The notes beneath the pieces were generated by a model that did not search any database, was not told the DNA's origin, and saw only the letters and a program-made list of their open reading frames with translations. The position numbers were made by a program, and so were the translations under genes. Of a DNA stretch of 64,000 bases, positions 16,518 to 24,512 are shown one piece after another. The DNA is taken from assembly GCF_014650675.1 (NCBI RefSeq), contig NZ_BMVK01000012.1, positions 62,001 to 126,000 of the forward strand, given 5' to 3'. Origin of the DNA: Streptomyces anulatus (lineage in GTDB: Bacteria; Actinomycetota; Actinomycetes; Streptomycetales; Streptomycetaceae). The stretch's first letter is position 1; every line of letters begins with the position of its first letter.

Positions 16518-17681
16518 GTGTTTCTCGACACCGTGCTCACCCGCAACCCCGGGCTCGTCGACGCCGCAGCCGCCCTGCACGGGTCCGGCGCGATCCCGCC
16601 CGACACCTATGTCATCGACCTCGACGCCGTGGAGGCCAATGCCGCGCTGCTGGCGGCCGAGGCGGAACGCCTCGGCATCGGCCTGTGGTTCGTCGTCAAG
16701 CAGCTCGGCCGCAACCCGGAACTGATCCGCGCCATCGCCCGGCACATCCCCCGCTCCGCCGCCATCGACGTGACCGAGGCCCGGGCGCTGCACGCGGCCG
16801 GCGCACGGCCGGGCAACATCGGGCACCTCGTCCAGATCCCCCGGCGGGCGCTGCCCGGCCTGCTGGCCCGGCGGCCGGAGAACGTCACGGTCTTCGATCT
16901 GGCCAACGCCCGTGCCGTCTCGGACGCGGCCCGGGAACTGGGCTTCGTGCAGGACGTCCTGATCCGGCTCGAAGGAGCCGAGGGCGCCGTCTACCCCGGC
17001 CAGGAGGGCGGGGTTCCGCTGGAGCGGCTGGACGACTTCGCCGAGGCGGCCGAGGCGCTCGCGGGCATCCGGATCGCGGGCGTCACCGCCTTCCCGTGCG
17101 TGCTGTGCGACCCCGGGACGGGTCTGCCCGCCGCGACGGCCACCTTCGACCTGGCGCTCAAGGGCCGCGACCTCCTCGCCGCGCGCGGCCACCGGGACCT
17201 GAGGCTGAGCGCTCCCAGCGCCACCTCGATGGCGTCCCTCCCGCTGCTCGCCGAGCGCGGGGCGACGCACGGGGAGCCGGGCCACGCCCTCACCGGCACC
17301 ACTCCCCTGCACGCCCTGGACCCGGCCCAGCCCGAGAAGCCCGCGTACGTGTACGTCAGCGAGGTCGCCCACACCCTCGACGACAGCCGTCCGGCGCTGT
17401 ACGGCGGCGGGTTCTACGCCCGCTCGCACATCCGCACGGCCCTGTTGCCGCGCACCGGCACCCGGCTGGGGGTGCAGGACGCGCCCGCCGAGAACATCGA
17501 CTACTACCGGCTGCTCGACGCGCCCCCGTCCGGAGCGGACATCCGGATCGGGGACACCGCGCTGCTCGCCTTCCGCACCCAGATCTTCGTCACCCGCTCG
17601 ACCGTCGCCGTCGTCTCCGGACTCGCCTCCGGTCGTCCCCGGCTGAACGGGCTCTACGACGCCCGGGGCCGAGCCCTGTAA
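16518..17681 (+). CDS. yhfX: YhfX-like PLP-dependent fold-type III enzyme
   Basis: 387 residues from GTG 16518. The alanine-racemase-type N-terminal barrel carries the PLP lysine as Lys61 (WFVVKQLGRNPELI). Typical neighbours follow: AAIDVTEARALHAAG, IGHLVQIPRRAL and a C-terminal beta domain. The family includes racemases and D-threonine-aldolase-like enzymes; YhfX itself (E. coli about 387) has no assigned reaction that I know of. Racemisation or aldol cleavage of the amino intermediate made or used by YhfS is a reasonable inference. It is separated from yhfS by two bases and from yhfW by ten. Confidence 0.85.
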   Translation: MFLDTVLTRNPGLVDAAAALHGSGAIPPDTYVIDLDAVEANAALLAAEAERLGIGLWFVVKQLGRNPELIRAIARHIPRSAAIDVTEARALHAAGARPGNIGHLVQIPRRALPGLLARRPENVTVFDLANARAVSDAARELGFVQDVLIRLEGAEGAVYPGQEGGVPLERLDDFAEAAEALAGIRIAGVTAFPCVLCDPGTGLPAATATFDLALKGRDLLAARGHRDLRLSAPSATSMASLPLLAERGATHGEPGHALTGTTPLHALDPAQPEKPAYVYVSEVAHTLDDSRPALYGGGFYARSHIRTALLPRTGTRLGVQDAPAENIDYYRLLDAPPSGADIRIGDTALLAFRTQIFVTRSTVAVVSGLASGRPRLNGLYDARGRAL

Positions 17682-17691
17682 GGAGCACCTC

Positions 17692-18948
17692 ATGGCCAGG
17701 ACCGTCATCGTCGTCGTCGACGGATTCGGCGTCGGCGCCATGCCCGACGCGGGCGCGCTGCGCCCCGGCGACCTCACCGCGGACACCTGCGGGCACGTAC
17801 TCGACCACGCCCGCACCGCGTTCGGCCGGCCGCTGCGGCTCCCGGTGCTCGGGGCGCTGGGCCTCGGCCTGGTCCACCCGCACCGGGACCTGGCGCGGAG
17901 CACCCGGCTGCCCGTGTCGGCGGGCCGGGCCGCCCTCGGCTATCCGGGGGCGGACACCTTCGCGGGCCACCAGACCATGATGGGCGCGGACTTCAGCCGG
18001 GTGACCGTGGCCCGGCTCGCCGACCACCTCGACGAGGTGACCGATGCGCTCACGGCGGCCGGTCACCGGGCCGAACGGCTCGACGGGGAGCCGCTTCTGC
18101 TGGTCGACGGGGCGGTGCTGGTCCACGACAACCTGGAGGCCGACCCCGGGATCAACTGGAACGCCTCCGGCCGCCTGGAGGACCTGCCGTTCGACGGTCC
18201 GGGCGGGATCCTCGCGGTCGCCCGGACGGTACGGGCCGTCGCCCCGGTCGCGCGGGTCATCGCGGTGGGCGGGCACGCGGACGGTCCGCTCGGCTCCTTC
18301 GTACGGCGCGGGGACGGGGACACCGTCGGTCTTGACACCCCGGCCACCGGTTTCTACCGCAACGGCGGCCTGGAGGTTCAGCATCTGGGCGCCCCGCTCG
18401 ACCACACCCGTCAGCTCCCCGGTCTCGCGGCGCGGGCAGGCATCCCGGTCACCCTGGTGGGGAAGGCCGCCGACATCCTGGTCTGCGGACAGGCGGACCG
18501 CCGGCCGGCCGTGGCGACCGCCGACGTCCTGACGTACACCCTGGACGCGCTACGCGCCGGGGGCGACGCCCTGGTGGTCGCGAACGTCCAGGAGACGGAT
18601 CTGGCGGGACATCAGCAGGACGCCGGGAGGTACGGGCAGGTGCTGGAGCAGGTGGACGCGGGGCTCGCCGGGCTGCTGGCGCTGCTCACGGACTCCGGCG
18701 ACCGGCTGATCGTCACCGGCGACCACGGCAACGACCCCTCGATCGGGCACGCGCACCACACCCGGGAGTATGTGCCGGTGCTGATCCACCGCCCCGAAGG
18801 GGCCGGGGTGGAGCTGCTGCCGGACGCGCGGAGTCTCGCCGACGTGGGCGCGACCGCCGCCCGGTCGCTGGCGCTCTCCGCGCGGGACCTGGCGGCCGGT
18901 ACTCCCCTCGTCGCCGACGGGGCGCCGCGGGCCGCGGCATTCGGATAG
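17692..18948 (+). CDS. yhfW: YhfW-like phosphopentomutase-related metalloenzyme
   Basis: 418 residues of the alkaline-phosphatase superfamily, closest in layout to DeoB. The N-terminal metal Asp10 is in VVVDGFGVGAMPDAG. C-terminal ligands are seen in ETDLAGHQ (303/307), VTGDHGNDPS (344/345) and AHHTREY (His356). The loop aligned with the DeoB phospho-Thr region reads DTFAGHQTMMG, so retention of the acceptor Thr depends on alignment. The lid domain spans about 100-290. Expected chemistry is transfer or mutation of a phosphate on a sugar-like compound, not necessarily a pentose. Last gene of the operon, with a strong terminator 14 bases after the stop. Confidence 0.8.
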   Translation: MARTVIVVVDGFGVGAMPDAGALRPGDLTADTCGHVLDHARTAFGRPLRLPVLGALGLGLVHPHRDLARSTRLPVSAGRAALGYPGADTFAGHQTMMGADFSRVTVARLADHLDEVTDALTAAGHRAERLDGEPLLLVDGAVLVHDNLEADPGINWNASGRLEDLPFDGPGGILAVARTVRAVAPVARVIAVGGHADGPLGSFVRRGDGDTVGLDTPATGFYRNGGLEVQHLGAPLDHTRQLPGLAARAGIPVTLVGKAADILVCGQADRRPAVATADVLTYTLDALRAGGDALVVANVQETDLAGHQQDAGRYGQVLEQVDAGLAGLLALLTDSGDRLIVTGDHGNDPSIGHAHHTREYVPVLIHRPEGAGVELLPDARSLADVGATAARSLALSARDLAAGTPLVADGAPRAAAFG

Positions 18949-18961
18949 CCGCCGGGAACGA

Positions 18962-18997
18962 ACAATCCCCGGGCCGTAATTGCGGTCCGGGGATTGT
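18962..18997 (+). terminator. Terminator of the yhf operon
   Basis: 15-bp arms (18962-18976 and 18983-18997) with a single G-T pair and loop TAATTG. The right arm overlaps the -35 region of the helD promoter, so termination of yhf and initiation at helD share the same DNA. Confidence 0.85.
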
Positions 18998-19054
18998 CGC
19001 GGGTATATTGGATTCTTCATGCGCTCATGCAGAAAGGCCCCGCTCGGGGGCCTT
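18980..19054 (+). promoter_or_regulatory. helD promoter and hairpin leader
   Basis: A -10 TATATT (19004-19009) lies 18 bp after TTGCGG (18980-18985). About 15-20 nt into the transcript is an 8-bp hairpin, AAGGCCCC (19034-19041) with GGGGCCTT (19047-19054), followed by TATGAG. It leaves about 30 nt before the probable TTG start at 19087. An ATG at 19020 opens a short frame through the hairpin, so ribosome-controlled attenuation is possible. The U-tract is poor. Confidence 0.5.
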
Positions 19055-19086
19055 ATGAGTACGAATATATCTGGCGGGGAGCCGTT

Positions 19087-21324
19087 TTGTCAAACCGGGA
19101 AAGCGACGAATTGCGGGAAGAGCAGGAATTCATCGACCGGCTCCATGCCCGGGTCGACGCCCTGCGCGGGGTGGCCGCCGATGGTGTCGAGCACGCGCTG
19201 ACGCCGGTCGGGACGGGCCAGCAGGCGCGGCTGGAGCGCGACATCCTCGTCGCGGAGCGCTCGGGACTGCTCGCCGCGCTCAACGCGGTGGACGGCTCAC
19301 TGTGTTTCGGCCGCATCGACCGCTCCGACGGGCTCGCGCACCATATCGGCCGTATCGGGATCCGTGAGGACGACACCGAGCACACCCCGGTTCTGATCGA
19401 CTGGCGTGCGCCGGTGGCGCGTCCTTTCTATCTCGCCACGGGGCACACGCCGATGGGTCTGCGCCGACGTCGGCACATCACCACCGAAGGCCGCACGGTC
19501 ACCGAACTCCATGACGAGATTCTCGATCTCGGGGACCGCGACCGCACCGGCTTCGAGGATCCGAACGGCGACGCCGTGCTGCTCGCGGCGCTCAATTCCG
19601 CGCGCACGGGACGCATGGGCGACATCGTGCGGACCATCCAGGCCGAGCAGGACGGCATCATCCGGGCCCCGCACCGGGGCGTCCTCGTCGTCGAGGGCGG
19701 GCCCGGCACCGGCAAGACGGCCGTCGCGCTGCACCGGGCCGCCTTCCTGCTGTACGAGCACCGGGAGCTGCTGGCCAAGCGCGCCGTGCTCATCGTGGGG
19801 CCCAACCCGGCGTTCCTGCGCTACATCGCGGAGGTGCTTCCCGCGCTCGGCGAGACCGGGGTGCTGCTCGCGACGCAGGCCGAACTGTTCCCCGGCGTGC
19901 ACGCCACCGGTACGGACTCCCCGCGCGCCGCGGCCGTCAAGGGCGGCGAGCCGATGGCCGAGGCGCTCGCCCTGGCCGTACGCGACCGGCAGCGGCTGCC
20001 CGAGCCGGGGGCGGCGATGGTCATCCCGCACGAGGACGGCGGGGATCTGGTCCTGGACTGGGAGATCGCGTACGAGGCCCGGCAGGCGGCCAGGGACACC
20101 CGCCTGCCGCACAATCTCGCCCGCCCCCACTTCGTCTTCCGGGTCATCGACGCGCTCACCGCGCAACTCGTCGAACGCATCGGCGCGGACCCCTACGGCG
20201 GGCCCAACTTCCTCGGCCCCGACGACGTGGCCCAGCTCGGCCGGGACGTCGCGCTGAGCAAGGAGGTGCACGCGGCCGTGGACGAACTGTGGCCGCCGCT
20301 GAGCCCCGAGGGCTTCCTCGCCGACTTTCTGGCCGACCCGGTGTACGTACCGGACGAGGACGCCGAGGCGATCCGGCGCCCGTCCGTGACCGGGGCGTGG
20401 ACGCCCGCCGACGTACCGCTCCTGGACGAGGCCGCCGAGCTGCTCGGCGTCGACGACAGCTCGGAGAAGGCGGCTGCCGAGGCCGCCCGTCAGGAGCGGG
20501 TCGGCTACGCGCAGGGCGTGCTGGAGCTGTCGCGCGGCTCGGAGAGCTACGAGTTCGAGGACGAGGAGTCCGAGGTCCTCGCCGCCCACGACATCATCGA
20601 CGCCGAGCGGATGGCGGAGCGGCACGAGGAGGCCGACCACCGCACCGCCGCCGAGCGGGCCGCCGCCGACCGCACCTGGGCGTTCGGGCACATCATCGTC
20701 GACGAGGCGCAGGAGCTCTCGCCGATGGCGTGGCGGCTGCTGATGCGCCGGGCCCCGAGCCGCTCGCTGACGCTGGTCGGCGACCCGGCCCAGACCTCGG
20801 AGGAGGCCGGCGTCGGGTCGTGGGAGAAGATCCTCCGGCCGTACGTCGGTGACCGCTTCGAGCACGTCACCCTGGAGGTCAACTACCGTACGCCCGCGGA
20901 GATCATGGAGCTGGCCGCCGGGGTCCTGAGGGAGAAGGACCCCTCGTTCACCGCCCCCGTGTCGGTGCGGTCGACCGGCGAGAAGCCGTGGACGCGGGAC
21001 TCCGGCGAGGACCTGGCGGCCGAGGTGTCCCGGGCGGTCGCGGAACTGACGCCCCGGGAGGGACGCCTCGCGGTGATCGCGCCGCGCGCGCTGCACGAGG
21101 AGATCGCCGCCCCGCTGGACGGCGTCACGGCGGGTGGGGCCCCCGACCTCACGCGCCCGGTGGTGCTGCTGGACCCGCGCCAGGCCAAGGGGCTCGAGTT
21201 CGACCATGTGCTGGTCGTGGAGCCCGCCCGGTTCGGCAGGAGCGATCTGTACGTGGCGCTCACCCGCGCCACCCAGCGTCTGGGCATCGTCCATCGGGAG
21301 GAACTGCCCCCGGCGTTGCGCTGA
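19087..21324 (+). CDS. helD: HelD, UvrD-like ATPase acting on RNA polymerase
   Basis: About 745 residues. N-terminal coiled-coil segment (RESDELREEQEFIDRLHARVDALRG), Walker A in EGGPGTGKTAVALHR, an inserted helical region (HelD-specific domain, about 320-520), DEAQ box (IIVDEAQELSPMAW), and the superfamily-1 C-terminal motifs (GDPAQTS, NYRTPAEIMEL, LYVALTRATQRLG). HelD proteins displace stalled RNA polymerase, and some protect against rifampicin. The TTG at 19087 is favoured because GGGGAG precedes it by six bases; in-frame starts at 19027 or 18994 would run through the leader hairpin. Monocistronic after the yhf terminator. Confidence 0.85.
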   Translation: MSNRESDELREEQEFIDRLHARVDALRGVAADGVEHALTPVGTGQQARLERDILVAERSGLLAALNAVDGSLCFGRIDRSDGLAHHIGRIGIREDDTEHTPVLIDWRAPVARPFYLATGHTPMGLRRRRHITTEGRTVTELHDEILDLGDRDRTGFEDPNGDAVLLAALNSARTGRMGDIVRTIQAEQDGIIRAPHRGVLVVEGGPGTGKTAVALHRAAFLLYEHRELLAKRAVLIVGPNPAFLRYIAEVLPALGETGVLLATQAELFPGVHATGTDSPRAAAVKGGEPMAEALALAVRDRQRLPEPGAAMVIPHEDGGDLVLDWEIAYEARQAARDTRLPHNLARPHFVFRVIDALTAQLVERIGADPYGGPNFLGPDDVAQLGRDVALSKEVHAAVDELWPPLSPEGFLADFLADPVYVPDEDAEAIRRPSVTGAWTPADVPLLDEAAELLGVDDSSEKAAAEAARQERVGYAQGVLELSRGSESYEFEDEESEVLAAHDIIDAERMAERHEEADHRTAAERAAADRTWAFGHIIVDEAQELSPMAWRLLMRRAPSRSLTLVGDPAQTSEEAGVGSWEKILRPYVGDRFEHVTLEVNYRTPAEIMELAAGVLREKDPSFTAPVSVRSTGEKPWTRDSGEDLAAEVSRAVAELTPREGRLAVIAPRALHEEIAAPLDGVTAGGAPDLTRPVVLLDPRQAKGLEFDHVLVVEPARFGRSDLYVALTRATQRLGIVHREELPPALR

Positions 21325-21408
21325 CGGAGCCGGGCGGCCCGCCCTCGCAGTGGTCGGCGGGGCGCGGGCGTGGCCGGAACAAGGTTGGCGAAGCCATAGG
21401 GTAACGCC

Positions 21409-22539
21409 ATGTCTTCGCCATTGAGTTCGACAAAGACCGCGGCTGCTCTCCGCACGTCGGCACGGGTCTCCGCAGAGGTGCTGCTGGTCCTCGTGGCGGC
21501 CGCGGTCGCCCTGTGGGTGCTGGGCCGGATGTGGTCGGTCGTGTGGCCGCTGATAGTCGGCCTGTTCCTCACCACGCTGACCTGGCCGCTCGCCCGTTTC
21601 CTGCGCCGGCTCGGGTGGTGGCCCTCGCTCGCCGCTTCGGTGGTGACGGTGTTCTCCCTGCTCGTGGGGGCGGGCATCGTGGCGCTGATCGCGGTGCCGG
21701 TGGCGGGTGAGTCCGGGGAACTGGCCGACGGGGTGATCGAGGGCATCGACAGGCTCCGCGAATGGGCGGCCGGTCCGCCGCTGAACATCGGCGACGACCA
21801 GATCACCGGCGCCCTCGACACCGCGACCGCTCAACTGCAGGACAGTGTCGGCAGTGTGGTCACCACCGCTGTCACCGGGGTGAGCACCGTGGTCAACGGG
21901 CTGGTCACAGCGGTTCTGGCGATCTTCCTGATGTTCTTCTTCCTCAAGGACGGCCCGCGCTTCCTGCCCTGGCTCACCCGTCAGCTTCCCGGCCGGCTCG
22001 CCACCGACGTCCCCGAGGTGGCCTCCCGTTGTTGGGACACCCTGGGCGCGTTCGTACGGTCCCAGGCGTTCGTCGGTCTGCTGGACGCGGTCTTCATCGG
22101 GCTCGGCCTGTGGATCCTGGGGGTGCCGCTGGTTCTGCCGCTGGCGGTGCTGACCTTCGTCTGCGCGTTCGTGCCGATCGTGGGGGCGCTGTTCGCCGGA
22201 TTCGTGGCAGTCGTCATCGCGCTGGTCTCGAACGGACCGATGGACGCCCTGCTCGTGCTGGCGATCATCGTCGTGGTGCAGCAGTTGGAGGGCAATGTGT
22301 TCCAGCCCATGATCCAGAGCCGTGGGCTGGGTCTGCACGCGGCGACGATCCTGCTCGCGGTGACCTTGGGCGGCAGTCTGGCCGGTGTGGTGGGAAGCCT
22401 GCTCGCCGTGCCGGTGGCGGCGCTGCTCGGGGTGGTCTGGAACTATCTCCGCGAGCAGCTCGTGGAGGACTCCCCGGAGCAGGAGGCGGAGGCGGAGGCC
22501 CCGGACGACGGGGCCATCGGTTCACCGGTCCCGTCGTAG
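21409..22539 (+). CDS. AI-2E family membrane permease
   Basis: 376 residues with the AI-2E/YdiK/TqsA pattern: two paired helices at the N-terminus (LLVLVAAAVALWVLG, LIVGLFLTTLTWPL), a soluble amphipathic segment (about 95-150), and four to five C-terminal helices. Characteristic motifs are FFLKDGPRFLPW and the QQLEGNVFQPMIQSRGLGLHA segment. The family was named for autoinducer-2 export, but many members move other solutes or act as Na+/H+ antiporters, so substrate is not assigned. The acidic C-tail (SPEQEAEAEAPDDG) is low-complexity. Confidence 0.85.
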   Translation: MSSPLSSTKTAAALRTSARVSAEVLLVLVAAAVALWVLGRMWSVVWPLIVGLFLTTLTWPLARFLRRLGWWPSLAASVVTVFSLLVGAGIVALIAVPVAGESGELADGVIEGIDRLREWAAGPPLNIGDDQITGALDTATAQLQDSVGSVVTTAVTGVSTVVNGLVTAVLAIFLMFFFLKDGPRFLPWLTRQLPGRLATDVPEVASRCWDTLGAFVRSQAFVGLLDAVFIGLGLWILGVPLVLPLAVLTFVCAFVPIVGALFAGFVAVVIALVSNGPMDALLVLAIIVVVQQLEGNVFQPMIQSRGLGLHAATILLAVTLGGSLAGVVGSLLAVPVAALLGVVWNYLREQLVEDSPEQEAEAEAPDDGAIGSPVPS

Positions 22540-22623
22540 GGCCCGGCCGGTCCATGGATCCGGGCCTTCACGCGAGCGGAAACAGAAGGCTTCTCCTGGA
22601 GTCGTCCAGGGAACCATCCGACC

Positions 22624-23100
22624 GTGGATGCCTCCGCCGATGAACCGCTTGCAGCCGACAGCCGCGGCAATTCTCTGATGTCGTTCGTATCCGGGAGCGA
22701 GGGAGAACCGCCGCAAGACGCACCGCTGTCGGCGGCGTTGGTCGCCCTGTGGCAAGCGGATCGGGTCCTCATGGTCTTCGATCGGCACCGCCGGTCCTGG
22801 GAGCTACCCGGGGGGAAGATCGAAGACGGCGAGTCACCCCGTCGGGCGGCTGTGCGCGAACTGGCGGAGGAAACCGGGCAGCAGGCGGCCGAGGAGCTGC
22901 GGTTCATCGGCTATGCGCGGTTCGTGTTGGCACCCGACCGGCGAACCGAGTACGTGGCCCTGTACGCAGGGCCCTGCGCTGAGACCCGCCCCTTCGAACC
23001 CAACGAGGAGATTGCGGCGGTCCGCTGGTGGGACCTTCGCGAACCTCCACCGGTGTGTACGCAGCCCTTGGACGCCTATCTCGTCGCTCTCACGAGGTAG
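22624..23100 (+). CDS. Nudix hydrolase (MutT-like)
   Basis: 158 residues, or 140 if ATG 22678 is used. The Nudix box is complete: GGKIEDGESPRRAAVRELAE followed by ETG. It hydrolyses nucleoside diphosphate derivatives; an oxidised-nucleotide or NDP-sugar role cannot be separated. Codon use is less G/C-biased at third positions than in neighbouring genes (for example CAA, GAA, TTG codons), which could mean later acquisition. It converges on cynS, with a strong hairpin at 23152-23180 between. Confidence 0.85.
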   Translation: MDASADEPLAADSRGNSLMSFVSGSEGEPPQDAPLSAALVALWQADRVLMVFDRHRRSWELPGGKIEDGESPRRAAVRELAEETGQQAAEELRFIGYARFVLAPDRRTEYVALYAGPCAETRPFEPNEEIAAVRWWDLREPPPVCTQPLDAYLVALTR

Positions 23101-23151
23101 GCGAGCAACCGGTCCATGAGCGTCCTTTCGGAAGAGGGGGTGCGGACGGAC

Positions 23152-23180
23152 GGCCCGCCCGGCTGGGGGCCGGGCGGGCC
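23152..23180. terminator. Bidirectional hairpin between Nudix gene and cynS
   Basis: Perfect 11-bp arms GGCCCGCCCGG (23152-23162) and its complement (23170-23180) around a G-rich 7-nt loop, in the convergent gap. Confidence 0.75.
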
Positions 23181-23217
23181 GACGTTGTCGTCGTGGGCCC
23201 GCCCGGGTGCTGCGGGA

Positions 23218-23688
23218 TCAGAAGGGCTTGGTCGGCAGGTACTTGCCGTCCATGGTGATGACTGCGCGCTCGCCACCCTCGGGGTCGGCGACCTTCTTCA
23301 CGTCCAGCTTGAAGTTGATCGCGGAGATGATGCCGTCGCCGAGCTGCTCGTGGACCAGGGCCTTCAGGGTCGTGCCGTAGACCTGGAGCATCTCGTAGAA
23401 GCGGTAGATGGTCGGGTCGGTGGGGATTCCGCCGGGGATGGAGCCGCGGGTCGGGATGGTCTGCAGCCTCATCGTGTCGTCGGCGTCCAGGCCCAGAAGC
23501 TCGGCCACGGCCTCGGCCGATGCCTTGGGCAGCGGGTGCTGGCCGAGTACGGCGGCGGTGACGAAGGCGACGGAGAGGTCCGCGGCTTCGGCGATCTGCT
23601 GCCAGGACAGGTCCTTGCTGATCTTGGCGTCAACGGCCTTGGCGGCCAGGGCCTGACGGGCGGTGTTGTCGAACTGGGCGTGCACCAT
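23218..23688 (-). CDS. cynS: Cyanase (cyanate hydratase)
   Basis: 156 residues, the exact usual length. It converts cyanate plus bicarbonate to ammonia and CO2 via carbamate. The catalytic triad falls at canonical numbers: Arg96 and Glu99 in YRFYEML, Ser122 in GIISAINF. The N-terminal half is the helix-turn-helix-like domain (LSWQQIAEAADLS, TAAVLGQHPL), the C-terminal half the decamer interface. ATG 23688 was chosen; a longer frame runs upstream into the gap. It follows cynT by 98 bp on the same strand. Confidence 0.95.
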   Translation of the reverse strand: MVHAQFDNTARQALAAKAVDAKISKDLSWQQIAEAADLSVAFVTAAVLGQHPLPKASAEAVAELLGLDADDTMRLQTIPTRGSIPGGIPTDPTIYRFYEMLQVYGTTLKALVHEQLGDGIISAINFKLDVKKVADPEGGERAVITMDGKYLPTKPF

Positions 23689-23786
23689 GAGATGGGCTTC
23701 CTTTCGGTGATGCCGATCGCCAGGAGAAGGTGGCACCGGCGGGCACAGGGGTGAGGGGGGATCCCGCGTCGGGGGGATCGGTCCGG

Positions 23787-24389
23787 TCAGGCCGCGAGGG
23801 CGGGCGACGGGACGCTGGTGCGGAGTTCCGTGACGGTGCCGGACGGGATGTCGTAGACCCAGCCGTGCAAGGTGACCGACTTCGCGGTCAGGGCGCGGGC
23901 GACCGACGGGTGAGTGGCCAGGTTGGCCAACTGCGCGATCACGTTCTCCCGCACCAGGACATCCACCTCCTGCGCGCGGGACTCTCCGGCGATGCGGGCG
24001 AGAGAGGCGTCCGCGTGCCGCAGCCAGTCGGCGATCGCAGGCGCGCCGGACAGGTCGTGCTGCTCGGCGAGGGCGGTCATCGCGCCGCAGGCAGAGTGCC
24101 CGCACATCACGATGTCGCTCACGCCCAGGACGGACACGGCGTACTCGATGCTGGCCGCGACCCCGTCCGGACCGGGGGTGTAGGCGGGGACGAGGTTCCC
24201 GGCGGTGCGGATCACGAACAGCTCGCCCGGCTCGCTCTGGGTGATCAGTTCCGGCACCACACGGGCGTCCGAACAACTGATGAACAGCGTGGAGGGGCGG
24301 TGGTTGGTCGCGAGGTGGGTGAAGAGGCCCGCCTTGGCCGGGTAGACGTCCCGCTGGAACTGCGCGACGCCCTCGCTGAGGTCTTGCAT
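23787..24389 (-). CDS. cynT: Beta-class carbonic anhydrase (CynT-type)
   Basis: About 200 residues. The zinc site is readable: Cys39 with Asp41/Arg43 (ISCSDARVVPEL), then His and Cys in VMCGHSACGAM. In cyn operons it recycles CO2 to bicarbonate, the co-substrate of cyanase, preventing CO2 loss. ATG 24389 follows GGGAGTGACC. It is first in a cynT-cynS operon divergent from cynR. No cynX permease gene follows, unlike E. coli cynTSX. Confidence 0.9.
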   Translation of the reverse strand: MQDLSEGVAQFQRDVYPAKAGLFTHLATNHRPSTLFISCSDARVVPELITQSEPGELFVIRTAGNLVPAYTPGPDGVAASIEYAVSVLGVSDIVMCGHSACGAMTALAEQHDLSGAPAIADWLRHADASLARIAGESRAQEVDVLVRENVIAQLANLATHPSVARALTAKSVTLHGWVYDIPSGTVTELRTSVPSPALAA

Positions 24390-24453
24390 GGTCACTCCCT
24401 TCGTGGCTGTCGGCCCCGTGGGACTGACGAGATCCACCATGCATGAACAGCAC

Positions 24454-24504
24454 CTATAGCGTCCAAGACTCGATATCGATGCCTGCTATCGATCTCATCT
24501 ATAG
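24454..24504. promoter_or_regulatory. CynR binding region
   Basis: The 123-bp divergent gap holds nested repeats: CTATAG at 24454 and 24499, and ATCGAT at 24475 and 24488 (13-bp offset). This AT-rich arrangement is typical of a LysR regulatory plus activation site between divergent cynR and cynT. Confidence 0.55.
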
Positions 24505-24512
24505 TTGCGTTT

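Noticed and set aside
17692..18948. Calling this gene deoB (true phosphopentomutase)
   Set aside because: The acceptor loop differs, no nucleoside genes are nearby, and the surrounding yhf genes fit YhfW better.
18997..19087. Rifampin-associated element before helD
   Set aside because: I searched the leader by eye for the known conserved element and found only the GC hairpin and a simple -10/-35 pair.
19297..22338. Long open frame of about 1013 codons on the minus strand opposite helD and the AI-2E permease
   Set aside because: Shadow frame, rich in His/Gly/Arg/Asp, no coherent fold.
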